A stretch of 64,000 nucleotides of DNA from Mesostigma viride. Taxonomy: Eukaryota; Streptophyta; Mesostigmatophyceae; Mesostigmatales; Mesostigmataceae. The position numbers and the translations under genes are program-made. Below are positions 40,096-50,780 of this stretch, piece after piece; positions within the stretch are counted from its first letter, which is position 1, and every line of letters starts with the position of its first letter. Below the pieces are notes generated by a model that worked only from the letters and a program-made list of their open reading frames with translations, was not told the origin of the DNA and made no database searches. The stretch lies in the NCBI GenBank assembly GCA_009746045.1, contig RPFO01000017.1, positions 1,387,001 through 1,451,000 on the forward strand. Reading direction: 5' to 3'.

Positions 40096-41684
40096 GGAGT
40101 ACGTTCTAGACACTCAAGCACTGCTTCGGTACTGCTCTGGATCCCGTCTCGGATCTAAAACGTTAGAACGTGTCGTTAGGATCCTTCAAGAAGCTGGTCA
40201 CAACGACACGATACCGTCCACCTGTCACGATATGAAACCCGAAATACGATTGGCTATCCTCGCCTTGGTGAGCGACAGGAGGCGTCCACGTGGTCGTTTA
40301 CCCTCCAAAACGGAAAAACGACACGAACCGAAGCGACCCAGAGGACGCCCAAGAATCCACCCCGTGGGGTATAAAAAGCCACGGGCAAAAAAATTGTCTC
40401 ATGTTCAGTCATCAAATGACGGTGACTGTAGAGGAGCGTCGCGAGCAGTGGCGACGGGCGCAGGCGAAGAGGCGAGCCATCGCCCGCGACCAGACGAACT
40501 GCATCTCGGCGAAAAGCAAGGTCAAGAAGGGCATTTGGAATCCCAGTGACCGATGGATCGCGAACAACCAGGAGTGCGCGGACAAGATCGGCTTGGAAGC
40601 GACCTCTCCACCCTCGCCGGAACCGGTTAACCCCGGCAAAACTACCGCGCGAGTTAGCGATGGGCGATATTGGACGTTCAACGAGGCCGTCGCCGCAGCG
40701 GATGCCCGGCCAGAGCATCACGAGCCTGGCAGGCCCTCGAAAGAGCGAGGGGCGACGCGCAGAACTGCGAAAGGTTACATCGGCAGGCTGCGAGTTCTTC
40801 TCGACAAAATGGGGTGCTCGCAAGACGAGTCGGTCGACTGCCTCGCCGACACCGCCCTCGTCCTTCGCGTCGTCCACGAGACCTCGGAACCCAAACGCAA
40901 TCTCGCGCATTCGAAAGAGGACGCGTGGAGGGAGAACGAGAAGAACCTGTTTGGCGTCGTCAACGGGGTGAATCGAATGATGCCATCCGAGAAGAGGCTC
41001 CCACGCGACGTGACGGACGCGTATGCTGCCCGGGTCAGTGAGCTGAAGGTCGGCGATATCGACAGGAAGTTCTACAGGGACGAGAACAAGCCCCTGAGAC
41101 ACACGTACGAGCAGCTCCAGCGGATCGCCGCCGCCGAGTACAAAAAGGACCCTACTTCCGACGCAGCTCTGATGGGTCTTCTATACCTGTCCGGCGAGAA
41201 ACTGCCACCGACCAGGTACGACCACGATCAAATGCGCATCGTCGGGTCCATCGACGAGCTCGGGCCGCACGAGAACGGATACATCCCGAGCGAGCATCGC
41301 ATCATCATCAAAAAATTCAAGACGCGAGAGACTTTCGGCGTCTACGACTTCAAGATCCCAGACGGGTACTCTAAGCTGATTAACGCACTTGGGGCGAGAG
41401 CTAACCAGGCATACGTATTCGAGGACCCGAGGTCTCCGGGCAATCCAATAGATCACACCCTATATAGCAACCGCTATAACCGCATCTACCACGGAATCGA
41501 TGCAACGAGGCAGGCGTACATCACCCGTTTTCTGAAGGGCGCGTCGTGGCAAAAGCGAAAATGGGCTGGTGACTTGATGGGACACGACGTGCTCACAGGA
41601 GCCCTTTACGAGCGGCAGGGGGGTGATTTCACCCCCAAGGGTGGCGAGACTGGCGGACGTCGGCTGAGGCCGAGGAAAAAGTAG

Positions 41685-41878
41685 ATAGTTTCCCGTGGGA
41701 AATTTTCATGATGTCGAAAAGTATATTCTAAAATGCATGCAATGTGCATGAAATAAAAAAGTTCCATGGGATCATTTTCTCGAGGTTCGAGGTTCGAGTT
41801 TTGTGTGTTTTTAGACGAACTGAATATTTTTTAATCCAAACTTTTTTTTTCTAAACATACGATATACAGCCTTCCAGC
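41685..41878. other. Spacer upstream of the primase gene
   Basis: A+T-rich. ATGAAATAAAAAAG at about 41748 could end the recombinase transcript, and the GAATATTTTTTAATCC stretch at 41823 could serve the primase gene. Confidence 0.4.
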
Positions 41879-43435
41879 ATGGTCTCGAACTTCAACCTGC
41901 ATGACGACACGGTCGACCGACACGACGTAACCGACAAGCCGACACGAGTCGATTCCCAGTTGGAGATCTCCCACGGGAATAAAGGTGGACTCTCCCACGA
42001 CAATCCACACTCTCGCGCTCACACAACCTCTAAGATGTCAACCGCCGCGGAATTTGTTCCTCTGTGGTTCGCGTCGAAAGATACGCCTTTCTTTGCTCGG
42101 AAGCCGGGGGTGATGTACTCGTACGAAGAGGAAAAACCCCAAGACGCTTCGGAGGCGTATGGTCGCTCTCGTGGGATGAAGTACCTCATGGCGCTGAACA
42201 CGTACAAAAAAACGAACATGTATGCCGCTTTTGGGTGCAGGGAGGACTTGATCAAGACCCACGCGGAGTTATCAACAAGCGATCCGCATTTGCTAGAAAT
42301 TCTATCCCCCGACGTGAGCGTCGTCCCATATTTCGATTTTGACTGGGAAACGGAAGAACCCATTGACTACCAGCTGGAGAAGTACGCAAAAGCGGCCATA
42401 TCGATGTTCTTCAACGACATGTACGAGATAACTGTTGACGAAGAGCGAGATATGCGGGTCCTTGTTGGCCATCGCGTCAGGAGCGGCATTTTCAAGAACT
42501 CTGTTCATGTCACGGTGCCGACGATCTACATCCCGACCATGGAGGATCGTGTCAAGATGGGAGAGCTTTTTCAGTCGTTCCTTCTTCAGTGCGCGATGGA
42601 TTTATCTTCAGGATATCAGTCTGAGGTGTGCCAGAGACTCGTCAAGTCCCAGCACTCGAAAGAGGATTGGGAGGACATGCACGCGAACGGGAACCCGATT
42701 GTGGAGAAAACAACTGGCGTTTGGGCGCCTAAACACGACATCAAGTTTTGCTATGATAGAACAATCTATTCGAGGTACCGGGCCTTTCGCATGATAGGGA
42801 TGAAGAAGCGCGGAGACAGCGGCGAGGACGCGTACCTCCGTCCAGTCCAAGGGGGTAGTTCCGACGTCGGCGAATATTTGGTGACTGTCTTCAACGAAGA
42901 GGGACTGACCCGGCTCCCCCATGTCGATGATGCGGAACTATCCGAAACGAGCCATACAGTGTTTCGAGGGTATGGGAAGACTATTCCACCACCTCAGGGC
43001 CTGGACATCTCGCCATCCATCGAAGCAATGAAAAGGTTTTCGCCTGGATGCAAGTTTATGCGCACAACCTGTAAAGAATCCGAGCGAGGTGTCGCAACGT
43101 TCGTCAAGTACTCCGTCGACTCTGTGGATCCGTTATGCAAGATCTGCCTCAAGATACACGACAACAACGGGCCTTATAACCTGCTACTCCCTAATGGCGC
43201 TGTACAGTACAGATGCCACCAGGACTCACAGCACCGATTCATCGAGATCTCCCCGCCCGTGATGAAGCTCGCGGACTCGGACAAAGTGCCGTTCACTCAC
43301 AGTACTCGTCCGAAAAATCAGGCCTTTCAGCTGGGATGCGCTTTTAGAGGCCCGCACAAGAGCACCATCCTCGTCCAGTCCAACTGCGGACAGGTAAATC
43401 TGAGAGGATTCGTGAACTCGTCAACGAGGCGGTGA
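41879..43435 (+). CDS. UL52-like archaeo-eukaryotic primase domain (N-terminal part of primase-helicase)
   Basis: ATG at 41879; a second ATG at 42032 (MSTAAEFVPLWF) is an alternative start. Primase motifs in order: VVPYFDFDWETEEP (metal-binding DxD, about residue 145), FKNSVHVTVP (S-x-H), then DIKFCYDRTIYSRYRAFRMI (third motif with Arg-rich helix), as in the herpesvirus UL52 / eukaryotic PrimPol group. A later CKIC ... CHQDSQH cluster (residues ~420-450) fits the zinc ribbon that follows. The frame ends at 43435, just after entering a Walker A motif. It should start DNA synthesis for virus replication. Fused to the helicase downstream before decay. Confidence 0.8.
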   Translation: MVSNFNLHDDTVDRHDVTDKPTRVDSQLEISHGNKGGLSHDNPHSRAHTTSKMSTAAEFVPLWFASKDTPFFARKPGVMYSYEEEKPQDASEAYGRSRGMKYLMALNTYKKTNMYAAFGCREDLIKTHAELSTSDPHLLEILSPDVSVVPYFDFDWETEEPIDYQLEKYAKAAISMFFNDMYEITVDEERDMRVLVGHRVRSGIFKNSVHVTVPTIYIPTMEDRVKMGELFQSFLLQCAMDLSSGYQSEVCQRLVKSQHSKEDWEDMHANGNPIVEKTTGVWAPKHDIKFCYDRTIYSRYRAFRMIGMKKRGDSGEDAYLRPVQGGSSDVGEYLVTVFNEEGLTRLPHVDDAELSETSHTVFRGYGKTIPPPQGLDISPSIEAMKRFSPGCKFMRTTCKESERGVATFVKYSVDSVDPLCKICLKIHDNNGPYNLLLPNGAVQYRCHQDSQHRFIEISPPVMKLADSDKVPFTHSTRPKNQAFQLGCAFRGPHKSTILVQSNCGQVNLRGFVNSSTRR

Positions 43436-45461
43436 GGAGGGATCCAGGTATTCGCGTGTGCTGCATGGTGGCTAACATCAGCCTGTCCAAGGAGGAGGAT
43501 CGCAATTACAGTCTCTGGGCGAGGCGGGAGGACAGTCGTATGGGAGGACAACGCGTTCCATCTTGTCCAGTGACCCAAATTTTCGTCACTATCTCAGCGG
43601 CTCAAAGGGGATGATTTCTGACGACAGGGTGTTGATAGTCCTGAACAGCATCTTGCGCCTCACGGACCAACCGTTCGATCTCCTCATCCTAGACGAAATA
43701 TACAACACCCTCACCGCCCTTTCACAGCGCTACGTGAAATCGCGCGAGGTGTTGAGAAAATTCGTCAGGCTCATCGAAACGTCCAAGGTCGTGATCGCGC
43801 TAGACGCTACTGTTACTCGAAAGGTCTACGATTTCATAGCGGCCTATCGCGCGGCGGACACTAATAATGGAGGTGGATTGCAACACCTTCAGGCGCCCTA
43901 CCAACAGGACTCTGCGATGGGTGGACGTGACCTCAGAGAAGAACTGGCGAAAGGTCTGCGTGGACCGCTTTGTCGCTGAGTGTGAGAGGAGGATAGAGGC
44001 CGGAGAGAGGATTTTCTGCCCAATGTCTGGCAAAAAAGAGGCCGCCATGGCGTATGAGGCACTCAGACCCTTCATCGACAAGCGCAAGAACGGGCGTCTC
44101 TACACTAGTCTGACGAGCAAGGAGGATCTAGAGGTAGTGGCGCGAATGCTGCGTGGGCTGACTTGGACTTTTTGATCTTCAGCCCCACGATCACGGTTGG
44201 AGTCAGCTACACGGAGCACACGTTCGACAGCATGGTGGGGCTCTTCATCAACGGGGACTACTACGCGAGCTACACGACAACCCTCCAGCAAATTTTCAGG
44301 GTGCGCCACTTAGTCAAGGGAGAGATGGTCATCTTCTATCGAGACACGACTTCGCTTCTTGACAGGCCTCCTACGGACTACGGTACGATCGTCGAGAACA
44401 TGATCGCGGGGGACACTGCGCTCATCCAGCTGCTGTTCGACAACGCCGACGTAGTCTGCGACTGGAGCGCGGACAAGTCGCGTATCTACGACAGAAAATG
44501 CCCCAAATTCCGTCTCTTCTGCCGGAACCAGCAAGATCTCGCGGTGTCGAGGTCCCACTACAAGGGAAATCTCATCAAGATACTGACGGAGGACTACGGC
44601 GTGGAGGTGTCGGCAGTGGAGGAGTTGGGGGACATCGACGCCCCTCCGCTTCCGGTACTAGAAGATCCAGACAAGGACAGGGAGGTGGTGCTTCTGAGCG
44701 AGGAGGAGTACAAGGATCTAGAGGGGAGAATCGGCGGCACGGTTCCACTTTCACCGTACGAAATGCGTCTTAAGGCGGTGTACGAACTGACTCATCGGTT
44801 GTATGAGATTCCATATGATCTCATCGACGACGAGCTCCCTCAAATTCTGGACAAGGAGATGGGGAGGAAGGCGTACGTTGGCATTCGGCAATATTCGAAG
44901 TTGACGGGACTAGGAACCAAGGAGCATTTCAGAGACAATCTGTTGATTCTGCAGAAGTCAGAGTCCTTGTTTGATTTGAAGGCGTATTCTCGTTTTGGAC
45001 TAGCACAGTCTCTGGCTATTACACTCAAGCTACTAGAAGGGACGCCTATCATCGACTTCATCACGACGGCTGATCCGTCCAATCTCACAATGAAGTTGAC
45101 GCGCGACGAGACGATTGCACTAGGGAATAAAATTGACAGCGAAATTGCCGACAAGGCCTGGTTCATGCGCTCAACATTTGGATACCAACGGCGAGCAGGC
45201 GAGGCTGGTAGTTTGTCTTTTGCACAGTGTAGCGGGCTCGTCAACAGGTTGTTAAGCCCGACTCTGGGAATTTCTGCCAAAGGGGCGAAGGGCAACAGTC
45301 GTGGCGGTGGTTACTTGGAAATTTCGAAGGCGGACATGCACGCGTTTCTTGATAGGTATAAACCCTCGTGGTGGGGCGACGAGGATGATTATTCGATCAC
45401 GTCATTGTCTGGCCTGTCGATGGATGAAATCGCTCCTTTCCTGCAGGGTGCGGATAAGTAA
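43380..45461 (+). pseudogene. UL9-like SF2 helicase (C-terminal part), several frameshifts
   Basis: Walker A is split by a missing base at about 43398 (SNCGQ then GKS in the next frame). Pieces follow in frames at 43432-43614, 43563-43979 (VLNSILRLTD, FDLLILDEIYNTLTAL = Walker B/DExx), 43867-44175 (RIFCPMSGKKEAAM) and 44163-45461 (LIFSPTITVGVSYTEHTFDS = motif V-like). These match the order of the herpesvirus origin-binding helicase (Herpes_ori_bp) family. The long C-terminal piece after the core (about 44500-45461) has no recognised domain. At least four frame changes make it non-functional. AATAAA lies just past the stop. Confidence 0.75.
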
Positions 45462-45581
45462 ATTTTATATTTTAATAAAAGCCTGTTTCTGCCATGCATT
45501 TCTTTGTAAAGAGTTTACAACCTCCAAGACGTCGCGCTCAATGTCTCCTCGTCTCCGAGTAGACGTCGATCCGGTTCCGGT

Positions 45582-46349
45582 CACACCCCGCCGCGCGGCC
45601 CTCGCCGGCTCCCTCACCATGCGAGGCCATGGCGAAAAATTGGGCGGTCTTTTTCTTAAGAGTAAGTACGTGCAATTTTTCGCCACATCCAACAACCCAC
45701 GCCACCTCAGCGCCGGCCAGTGGGGGAAGGTGGCGAAAAATTGGGCGTTCTTTCTCTTAAGAGTAAGTACGTGCAATTTTTCGCCATCACTCTCACACCT
45801 TGACAAACACCTCCTATGACCCGCGCCAAGGGGTGGCAGGGTGGCGAAAAATTGGGCGTTCTTTCTCTTAAGAGTAAGTACGTGCAATTTTTCGCCATCA
45901 CTCTCACACCTTGACAAACACCTCCTATGACCCGCGCCAAGGGGTGGCAGGGTGGCGAAAAATTGGGCGTTCTTTCTCTTAAGAGTAAGTACGTGCAATT
46001 TTTCGCCATCCTTGTCACACCTTAACAAACACCTCCTATGACCCGCGCCAAGGGGTGGCAGGGTGGCGAAAAATTGGGCGTTCTTTCTCTTAAGAGTAAG
46101 TACGTGCAATTTTTCGCCATCCTTGTCACACCTTAACAAACACCTCCTATGACCCGCGCCAAGGGGTGGCAGGGTGGCGAAAAATTGGGCGTTCTTTCTC
46201 TTAAGAGTAAGTACGTGCAATTTTTCGCCATCCTTGTCACACCCCAACACACCATCACAACTGCCGGGGTGGTGACAGATGCCAGCATAAGGGTGGTGCA
46301 CTTCTCCTAGTCGCGATGACGGAATGATGACGGAATGATGATGGAGTCT
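45582..46349 (-). repeat. Right terminal inverted repeat of the virus
   Basis: 768 bp, the reverse complement of 24376-25031 with one more 111-bp unit. The outermost bases GGAGTCT are directly followed by TAATTAATTAATT. Confidence 0.93.
45631..46229 (-). repeat. 111-bp tandem repeats within the right TIR
   Basis: Six units with the same GGCGAAAAATTG ... CAATTTTTCGCC inverted repeats as the left end. The extra unit is of the variant type carrying AGTGATGGCG. Confidence 0.9.
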
Positions 46350-48300
46350 AATTAATTAATTAATTAAAATCATAGCTCCGTGGGGAGCATATGTAACACA
46401 TAGCCCTGAGAAAGGGGCATCTATGGGTTTGTAATACAATCAGGGCGACAACCTGCAGGTGTAGGATGTACAACTATCACCTGCTCTGGGTGCACTAGGT
46501 GCACCTGCACCTCCATGATGGTTCATGCCTCCTAAACAAGCACAGGCACCCAGGGGGGGCTTGAGGAGAGGGCCTAGAAGGCCTACATGACATATGGGGT
46601 GGAAGGTATGTGGCTAGGCTATAGCTAGGGTACACATGGCCTCTCAGCAGGGAGTAACTCCCTGCATGGGCAAAGCATGACTCGACATTGCTACGGCTAG
46701 TGCAAGGGGTGTGGGCCCATCACGTAGGCATACATGGCCACGTCACTAAGCTTTCTAGTCTACACTACTGCTATATTCCCTAGGCTGGGGTGGCTGGGGT
46801 GGCTGGGGTTGCAGGGGTCGCCTGCCAGGGCTTGTGGGCGACGTAGATGTCCGCCCCCTTCCAGTAGACCGGCTTCTGCCCCGCCGTCTGCCGAAGCTGG
46901 AGGTAGGTCGGCCATAACTCCCGTCGCCGTTGTTGCTGCGTCAAGGTCAAGTCGTCGTCCAACGTGTAGGCGGTCCCCCCAAGCCGCTTGCGACACTTGA
47001 GGAACTCCATCTTATCCGCCATGGTGTCAAAGGTGAGGAGCAAGGGGGAGGGGCCGGCCTTACCCCGCGAGCGGGGAAGGCGGGTCACCCCCCGCGGCTT
47101 GCCCTTACCAGTGATAGCCATGGGGACAAGGATTTTGTTCTCAAACGCCAGGGCAAGGGTCTCGGAGGTCTCGTCCTGCAGCGGGTCGAAGTGCTTGACT
47201 ATGACGTTAAGGCTGCGCTTGGCGAGCTCGGCCTCCTCGCGGAGGTCCAGCGTCTGCTGCTTAAGCTGGGCGGCGACGGCGGAGGTGGTGGAGGTGGCGT
47301 GTTGCTTAAGCATGTCCGCCCAGGTCGGGATGGGAGGAGCATCGCCGGCAGGGCCAGCAGGGGCTGGCCGAGCGGCGATGTCCTTCACCGCCTGAGCAGT
47401 GATGCCGGCGGTGTTCTGCAAGCATTCGATGGCTATGGCATTGTCCTGCAGGCGCTTGTCGATGGCGAGAAGCTGGGCCGTGAGGGCGTCGGTTGTGGTG
47501 GAGGTGGAGGCGAGGAGCTTGGAGGTGGCGGTGGTGGTGGAGGAGAGGATGGGAAGCTCGGCAGCCAACGTGCCGCCCATGGCCGCCACATCTGCGGCCA
47601 GGGGTGTCACGTGCTGCTCGATGGCGTTGTTGATGATGGAGCGAATTTCGGAGGTGGAGGGGGGGGCCCAGATGTCGGCGACAGAGCGCCCGAGGAGGCA
47701 GCAGAGGGCGAGGAGCTGAAGGCGGGGGCGGGAGTAGCTGGACAGATCCGACGGGGAATCCATGCGGGTAGGCATAATGATGCGGCCTTGGACGTAAAAG
47801 TGCTTGCCCAGGGCAAGAAGCGAGGTGCGCGACCCGAAGAACACGGCGTTCATAAACTGGATGGGATTTGCGCGGCCTTGTGTCCACCATGTAGCTGATT
47901 TGACGTCAAAGTCTATTGCTTTCCAGTCCGGCTCGTCAGGGGGCGGATGCTCAGGGCGGCTACGTTTAGGCTCTGGCGATGCAGAGGGCGAGGCAAGTCC
48001 GTGAGGGGGCTGCATGGGCAACCACCAGACTGTGCACGACTAGTGTCACCATTGCCGTCCGGGCTTGAGGGCGAGTCTGCTGCCGGGGCTGCAGACGTAT
48101 TTTCGTTGCCGAGCGCAGCCGCCAGGCTGCGTTGCGTCGAGGCGCGTTTATTCGCCATATAGTGCGTTATAGCTTTGGAAAATTATAGCAGCATGTGCGT
48201 CTAAGAAAGACGAAGCGATTGTGATATTCACAGCTGAATTCGGGGCTCAAACGTGAAAGTTATGAGCTCCGACAGCCATGGCTACCTCGTGGCCGGAATT
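46350..48300 (-). mobile_element. ORF1-only LINE-like element, copy 3
   Basis: Minus strand: leader (about 48300-48160) like copy 1, ORF1, 3' untranslated region with CTCCGTGGGGAGC and CCCTGAGAAAGGGGC blocks, and a (TTAA)n tail at 46350-46367 that touches the virus TIR. No reverse transcriptase. Confidence 0.8.
46780..48158 (-). pseudogene. LINE ORF1 protein, copy 3, one frameshift near the start
   Basis: ATG at 48158 opens MANKRASTQRSLAAALGNEN, parallel to copy 1, but the frame shifts near 48010; the remaining 413 residues are open from 48021 to 46780. RRM-like part AKRSLNVIVKHFDPLQDE, RLPRSRGKAGPSPLLLTF, FLKCRKRLGGT and the end block DDDLTLTQQQRRRELWPTYL are all present. The C-terminus has short ATP repeats (ATPATPATPA). 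Confidence 0.8.
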
Positions 48301-48339
48301 TCGTGGCCACAGTATATAGCCATGGCGATCTTAATCCCC

Positions 48340-49580
48340 CCCATCCCATGCCTATATGAATGGGACCCCCATGGATGCTGATGGGTGCAAACATTCCTAC
48401 CGGTCTAATCTATCTACATTGGCTACATACTACATCTATCTAACAGCATTCTGACTACAACGTCTATCTAGGCAGCCGCACGCTGCCCTAGGGGGAGCTA
48501 TCTGGCGTGCCTCCCGCGGGATTGCACACGCGGGCGCTTCCCCACTGGGGCCGGGGGCTCGTTGTCCTCTATGACCTGGGCCCACTTGGCCTTGTCCATC
48601 ATCTTCTTCCAAATCACGGAGAGGCCTAGGCCCCCCATGTCCTCTACTAGCTGTTCTTTGAAGGTGCGGGCCTTGCGGCGTCTAACATCACTGGGCCCAG
48701 CCCACGTCAGGAGGTGCCGGCCAGGCTGGGCTGGTCGCAGTCCTGCGGGGGGGCCACGTGAGGTGTCTACCTGGTTGGTGCGAGCTAGGTGCCCTACTAG
48801 CTGCAGGCGGCGTTGCTTAATGGTGCTGGTGATATAGGGCATGCCCTGGTACAGGTCCTCATTGCGGACATGAGCAGCATATCCTACTCTGAAAATGGAA
48901 CGCAGCACATGGCTGGTGACCGCGCCGTCCAGCTTGCGGGCCAGGTCGGCGGTGAGGGTCCACGTCTCGGCGCCATACGTGAGAACAGGAAGGACGAGGA
49001 CCTTGAACAGGTCCTGTTTCTCGATCTTGCCCAGGGGCTTGCGCCACAGGGCCCGGTACTGGCGTAAAGCGTGCCAGGCGAGGGAGATGCGATGGTCCAC
49101 ATCAACCTCGCAGCTGGGGAGCAGGCTGCCCAGCAGCTTAACGCGGTCCCGATACAGGACTCGAGAGCCGTCTAGGAGATAGAGGGGCGGCGGTGAGTTG
49201 GTGAGCCCAACCGCCAGGGCCTCTGTCTTCTTGCTGACCTCAAGCCCCACTGCACGGGCCTCGAGAGCCAGGCAGTCAAGCCATGTCTGCACGTGCTCAG
49301 TGTCCTCGAAGAGGGTGGTGTCGTCTGCGTAAATGATGTCTGCTAGCCGAATCTCCGTGTCCGCACCGCCATGCCAGAATTTGTCAGCAACCTGCACTCC
49401 TGGTTCCCTGCCCACGATGCGGGCAAATCGCTTGCGCGCCTGAATCATTACGTATTCGACAACAATAATGAACAGGTAGGGCGACAGCACGCAGCCCTGC
49501 CACACACCCTTCTGTAAAGGGCATGGGGGCGTGGTCCCGTAAGAAGTGCGCACCGAAGTGGTGGACCCTTCATACAGGTT
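48340..49580 (-). mobile_element. 5'-truncated LINE with reverse transcriptase
   Basis: Minus strand, entering mid-RT near 49580 and running through the ORF stop at 48498 into a 3' untranslated part with CACCCATCAG-like sequence near 48385. The same 3' sequence (CCGGTCTAATCTATCTAC on the plus strand) recurs at about 23990 next to a (GGAT)n tail, suggesting a second LINE family distinct from the ORF1-only one. Confidence 0.7.
48498..49580 (-). pseudogene. LINE reverse transcriptase, C-terminal part
   Basis: About 360 aa from the truncation. Motifs: PLQKGVWQGCVLSPYLFIIV (RT motif 4 with GxxQGxxLSP), IYADDTTLFEDTE (catalytic YADD), GLEVSKKTEALAVG, KLLGSLLP, then a C-terminal thumb-like region (VLTYGAETWTLT, RRLQLVGHLART). 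The upstream fingers and endonuclease are missing. No RNase H. Confidence 0.85.
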
Positions 49581-49589
49581 GGGTCCCAT

Positions 49590-50780
49590 TATAGGCAGGG
49601 CGTGGCTAAATTCTGAAGGCATCATCCATGGGGGCCATTATGGGCGCACATGCGCGTGGGCCACATGCTAGGCTAAGCCTGACTAATCTACACTACTGGT
49701 ATATATTCCCTAGTCTGAGGTGGCAGGGGGGGCCTGCCAGGGCTTGTGGTCAACGTGGATGACCGCCCCCCTCCAGTATACCGGCTTCCCCATTGCGCTC
49801 TGCCGGAGCTGAAGGTAGGTCGGCCATAGCTCGCGTCGCCGCTGTTGCTGGGCCAGGGTCAAGTCGTCGTCCAGCGTGAAGCGAGTCTCCGAGAGCTTCT
49901 TGCGGCATTTAAGGAACGACAGCTTGTCCGCCATGTATACTTAATTAAAGGTGAGGAGCACGGGTGCCGGGCCAGCCTTCCACCGCGCGCGGGGGAGGCG
50001 GACAGCCGACATGTCCAGCTCACCAGTGAGTAGCATGGGGGCAAAAATGTCGCGCTTAAATGCCTCAAGAAGGCTCGTGGAGGTCTCACCTGCCTGCTGG
50101 TCGAAGTGCTTGACGATGACATTGTGGCTGCGCCGGGCGATGTCGGCTTCCTCGCGAAGGTCGAGGGCTTGTTGCTTGAGTTGTGCCGTGATGGTGGAGG
50201 TGGTGGAGGTGGTGAGCTGCTTAAGCAAGTCCGCCCAGGTGGAGGGAGCATCGCCGGCCGGGCCAGCAGGCGCCGGCTGGGCGGCGATGTCCTTCACCGC
50301 CTGGGCGGTGAGGCCGGCGGTGTCATGCAAGCTCTCAAGGGCGTTGGCGGTGGCTTGAAGGCGTTGGTCGAGGTCGAGGAGCTGGGCTTTGATGTCGGCA
50401 GTGGAGGCGGAAATGGCAGTGGAGGTGGCGGTGGAAATGTGAGGAAGTTCAGCCGCCAGCGGGCCACCCATTGCTGCGACGTCAGCAGCAAGGCCGGGGG
50501 GTCACGTGCTGCTGGAAGGCTTCCATGAGGATGGAACGGAGGGTGGGGGCGGAGATGGATGGAGCCCAGATCTCGCCGTCAGAGCGCTGGAGAAGGGAGT
50601 TGAGGATGGTATGCTGGAGGACGGGGCGGGGGTAGCCGAAAACCATGCTGACGTTGTGCCAGCGACGGCCGTCGGGGACGAGGAGGCGTCCGGTGGCGTG
50701 GAGATGGATGCACAGGTCGTAAAGCGAGGCGTAGTCCCCGTAGAAGATGCAGTCCAGAGCATCGGTCGGAGACATGTTGG
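49590..50780 (-). mobile_element. ORF1-only LINE-like element, copy 4, 3' portion (split by the copia element)
   Basis: Contains the family's ORF1 and 3' region in minus orientation. The 5' side continues at 59124 onward, beyond the copia element: residues around PKRARRTGG and TTGPT on the far side precede MSPTDALDCIFYG here, in the order seen in copy 1. The left part ends near 49590 against the RT LINE. Confidence 0.75.
49710..50780 (-). pseudogene. LINE ORF1 protein, copy 4, broken
   Basis: Pieces at 50780-50482, 50471-49941 and 49934-49710. The recognisable RRM-like part (IARRSHNVIVKHFDQQAGE, RLPRARWKAGPAPVLLTF) and the end block DDDLTLAQQQRRRELWPTYL are present. Breaks are a shift near 50480, a small insertion (TACTTAATTAA) near 49937, and the copia insertion at the 5' side. 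Confidence 0.78.

Larger units (their letters stand above)
39138..41684 (+). pseudogene. Tyrosine recombinase (virus integrase), interrupted by a palindromic element
   Basis: The original start is ATG 39138 (MNPSPAKRYTGVEKE). The frame is cut at 39183 by a 912-bp insertion with GGAGT duplicated and resumes at 40096. It continues to a Lys/Arg/Pro region with an AT-hook (PKRPRGRPR, about 40343), then an A7 run near 40388 shifts the frame, and the recombinase body reads to 41684. The catalytic part has LPPTRYDHDQMRIV (first Arg), IIIKKFKTRE (Lys strand), YHGIDATRQAYITRFL (second Arg), DLMGHDVLTGALYERQ (His and nucleophile Tyr). This R-K-R-H-Y set defines the tyrosine recombinase family, used by many Polinton-like viruses for integration. 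An ATG at 40290 lies downstream but is probably not the native start. Confidence 0.85.
24376..46349. mobile_element. Integrated Polinton-like (algal) DNA virus, ~22 kb, inactivated
   Basis: Bounded by inverted repeats 24376-25031 and 45582-46349. Inside, left-arm genes read leftwards (structural) and right-arm genes read rightwards (packaging, integration, replication), diverging at 35609-35633. Recognised: capsid, penton-like protein, packaging ATPase, tyrosine recombinase, UL52-like primase with SF2 helicase, and a lectin/Ig fibre-like protein. Absent: DNA polymerase B, adenain-like protease, rve integrase. This gene set fits Polinton-like viruses known from algal genomes. Later insertions at 36379-38425 and 39184-40095 and several frameshifts make it non-functional. 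Confidence 0.9.

Noticed and set aside
40290-41684. ATG 40290 as the native start of the recombinase
   Set aside because: Coding sequence with AT-hooks continues upstream in a neighbouring frame to ATG 39138 once the palindromic insertion and an A-run indel are taken into account.
24376-46349. Classical Polinton/Maverick
   Set aside because: No protein-primed DNA polymerase B, no rve integrase and no adenain-type protease; a tyrosine recombinase and a primase-helicase are present instead.
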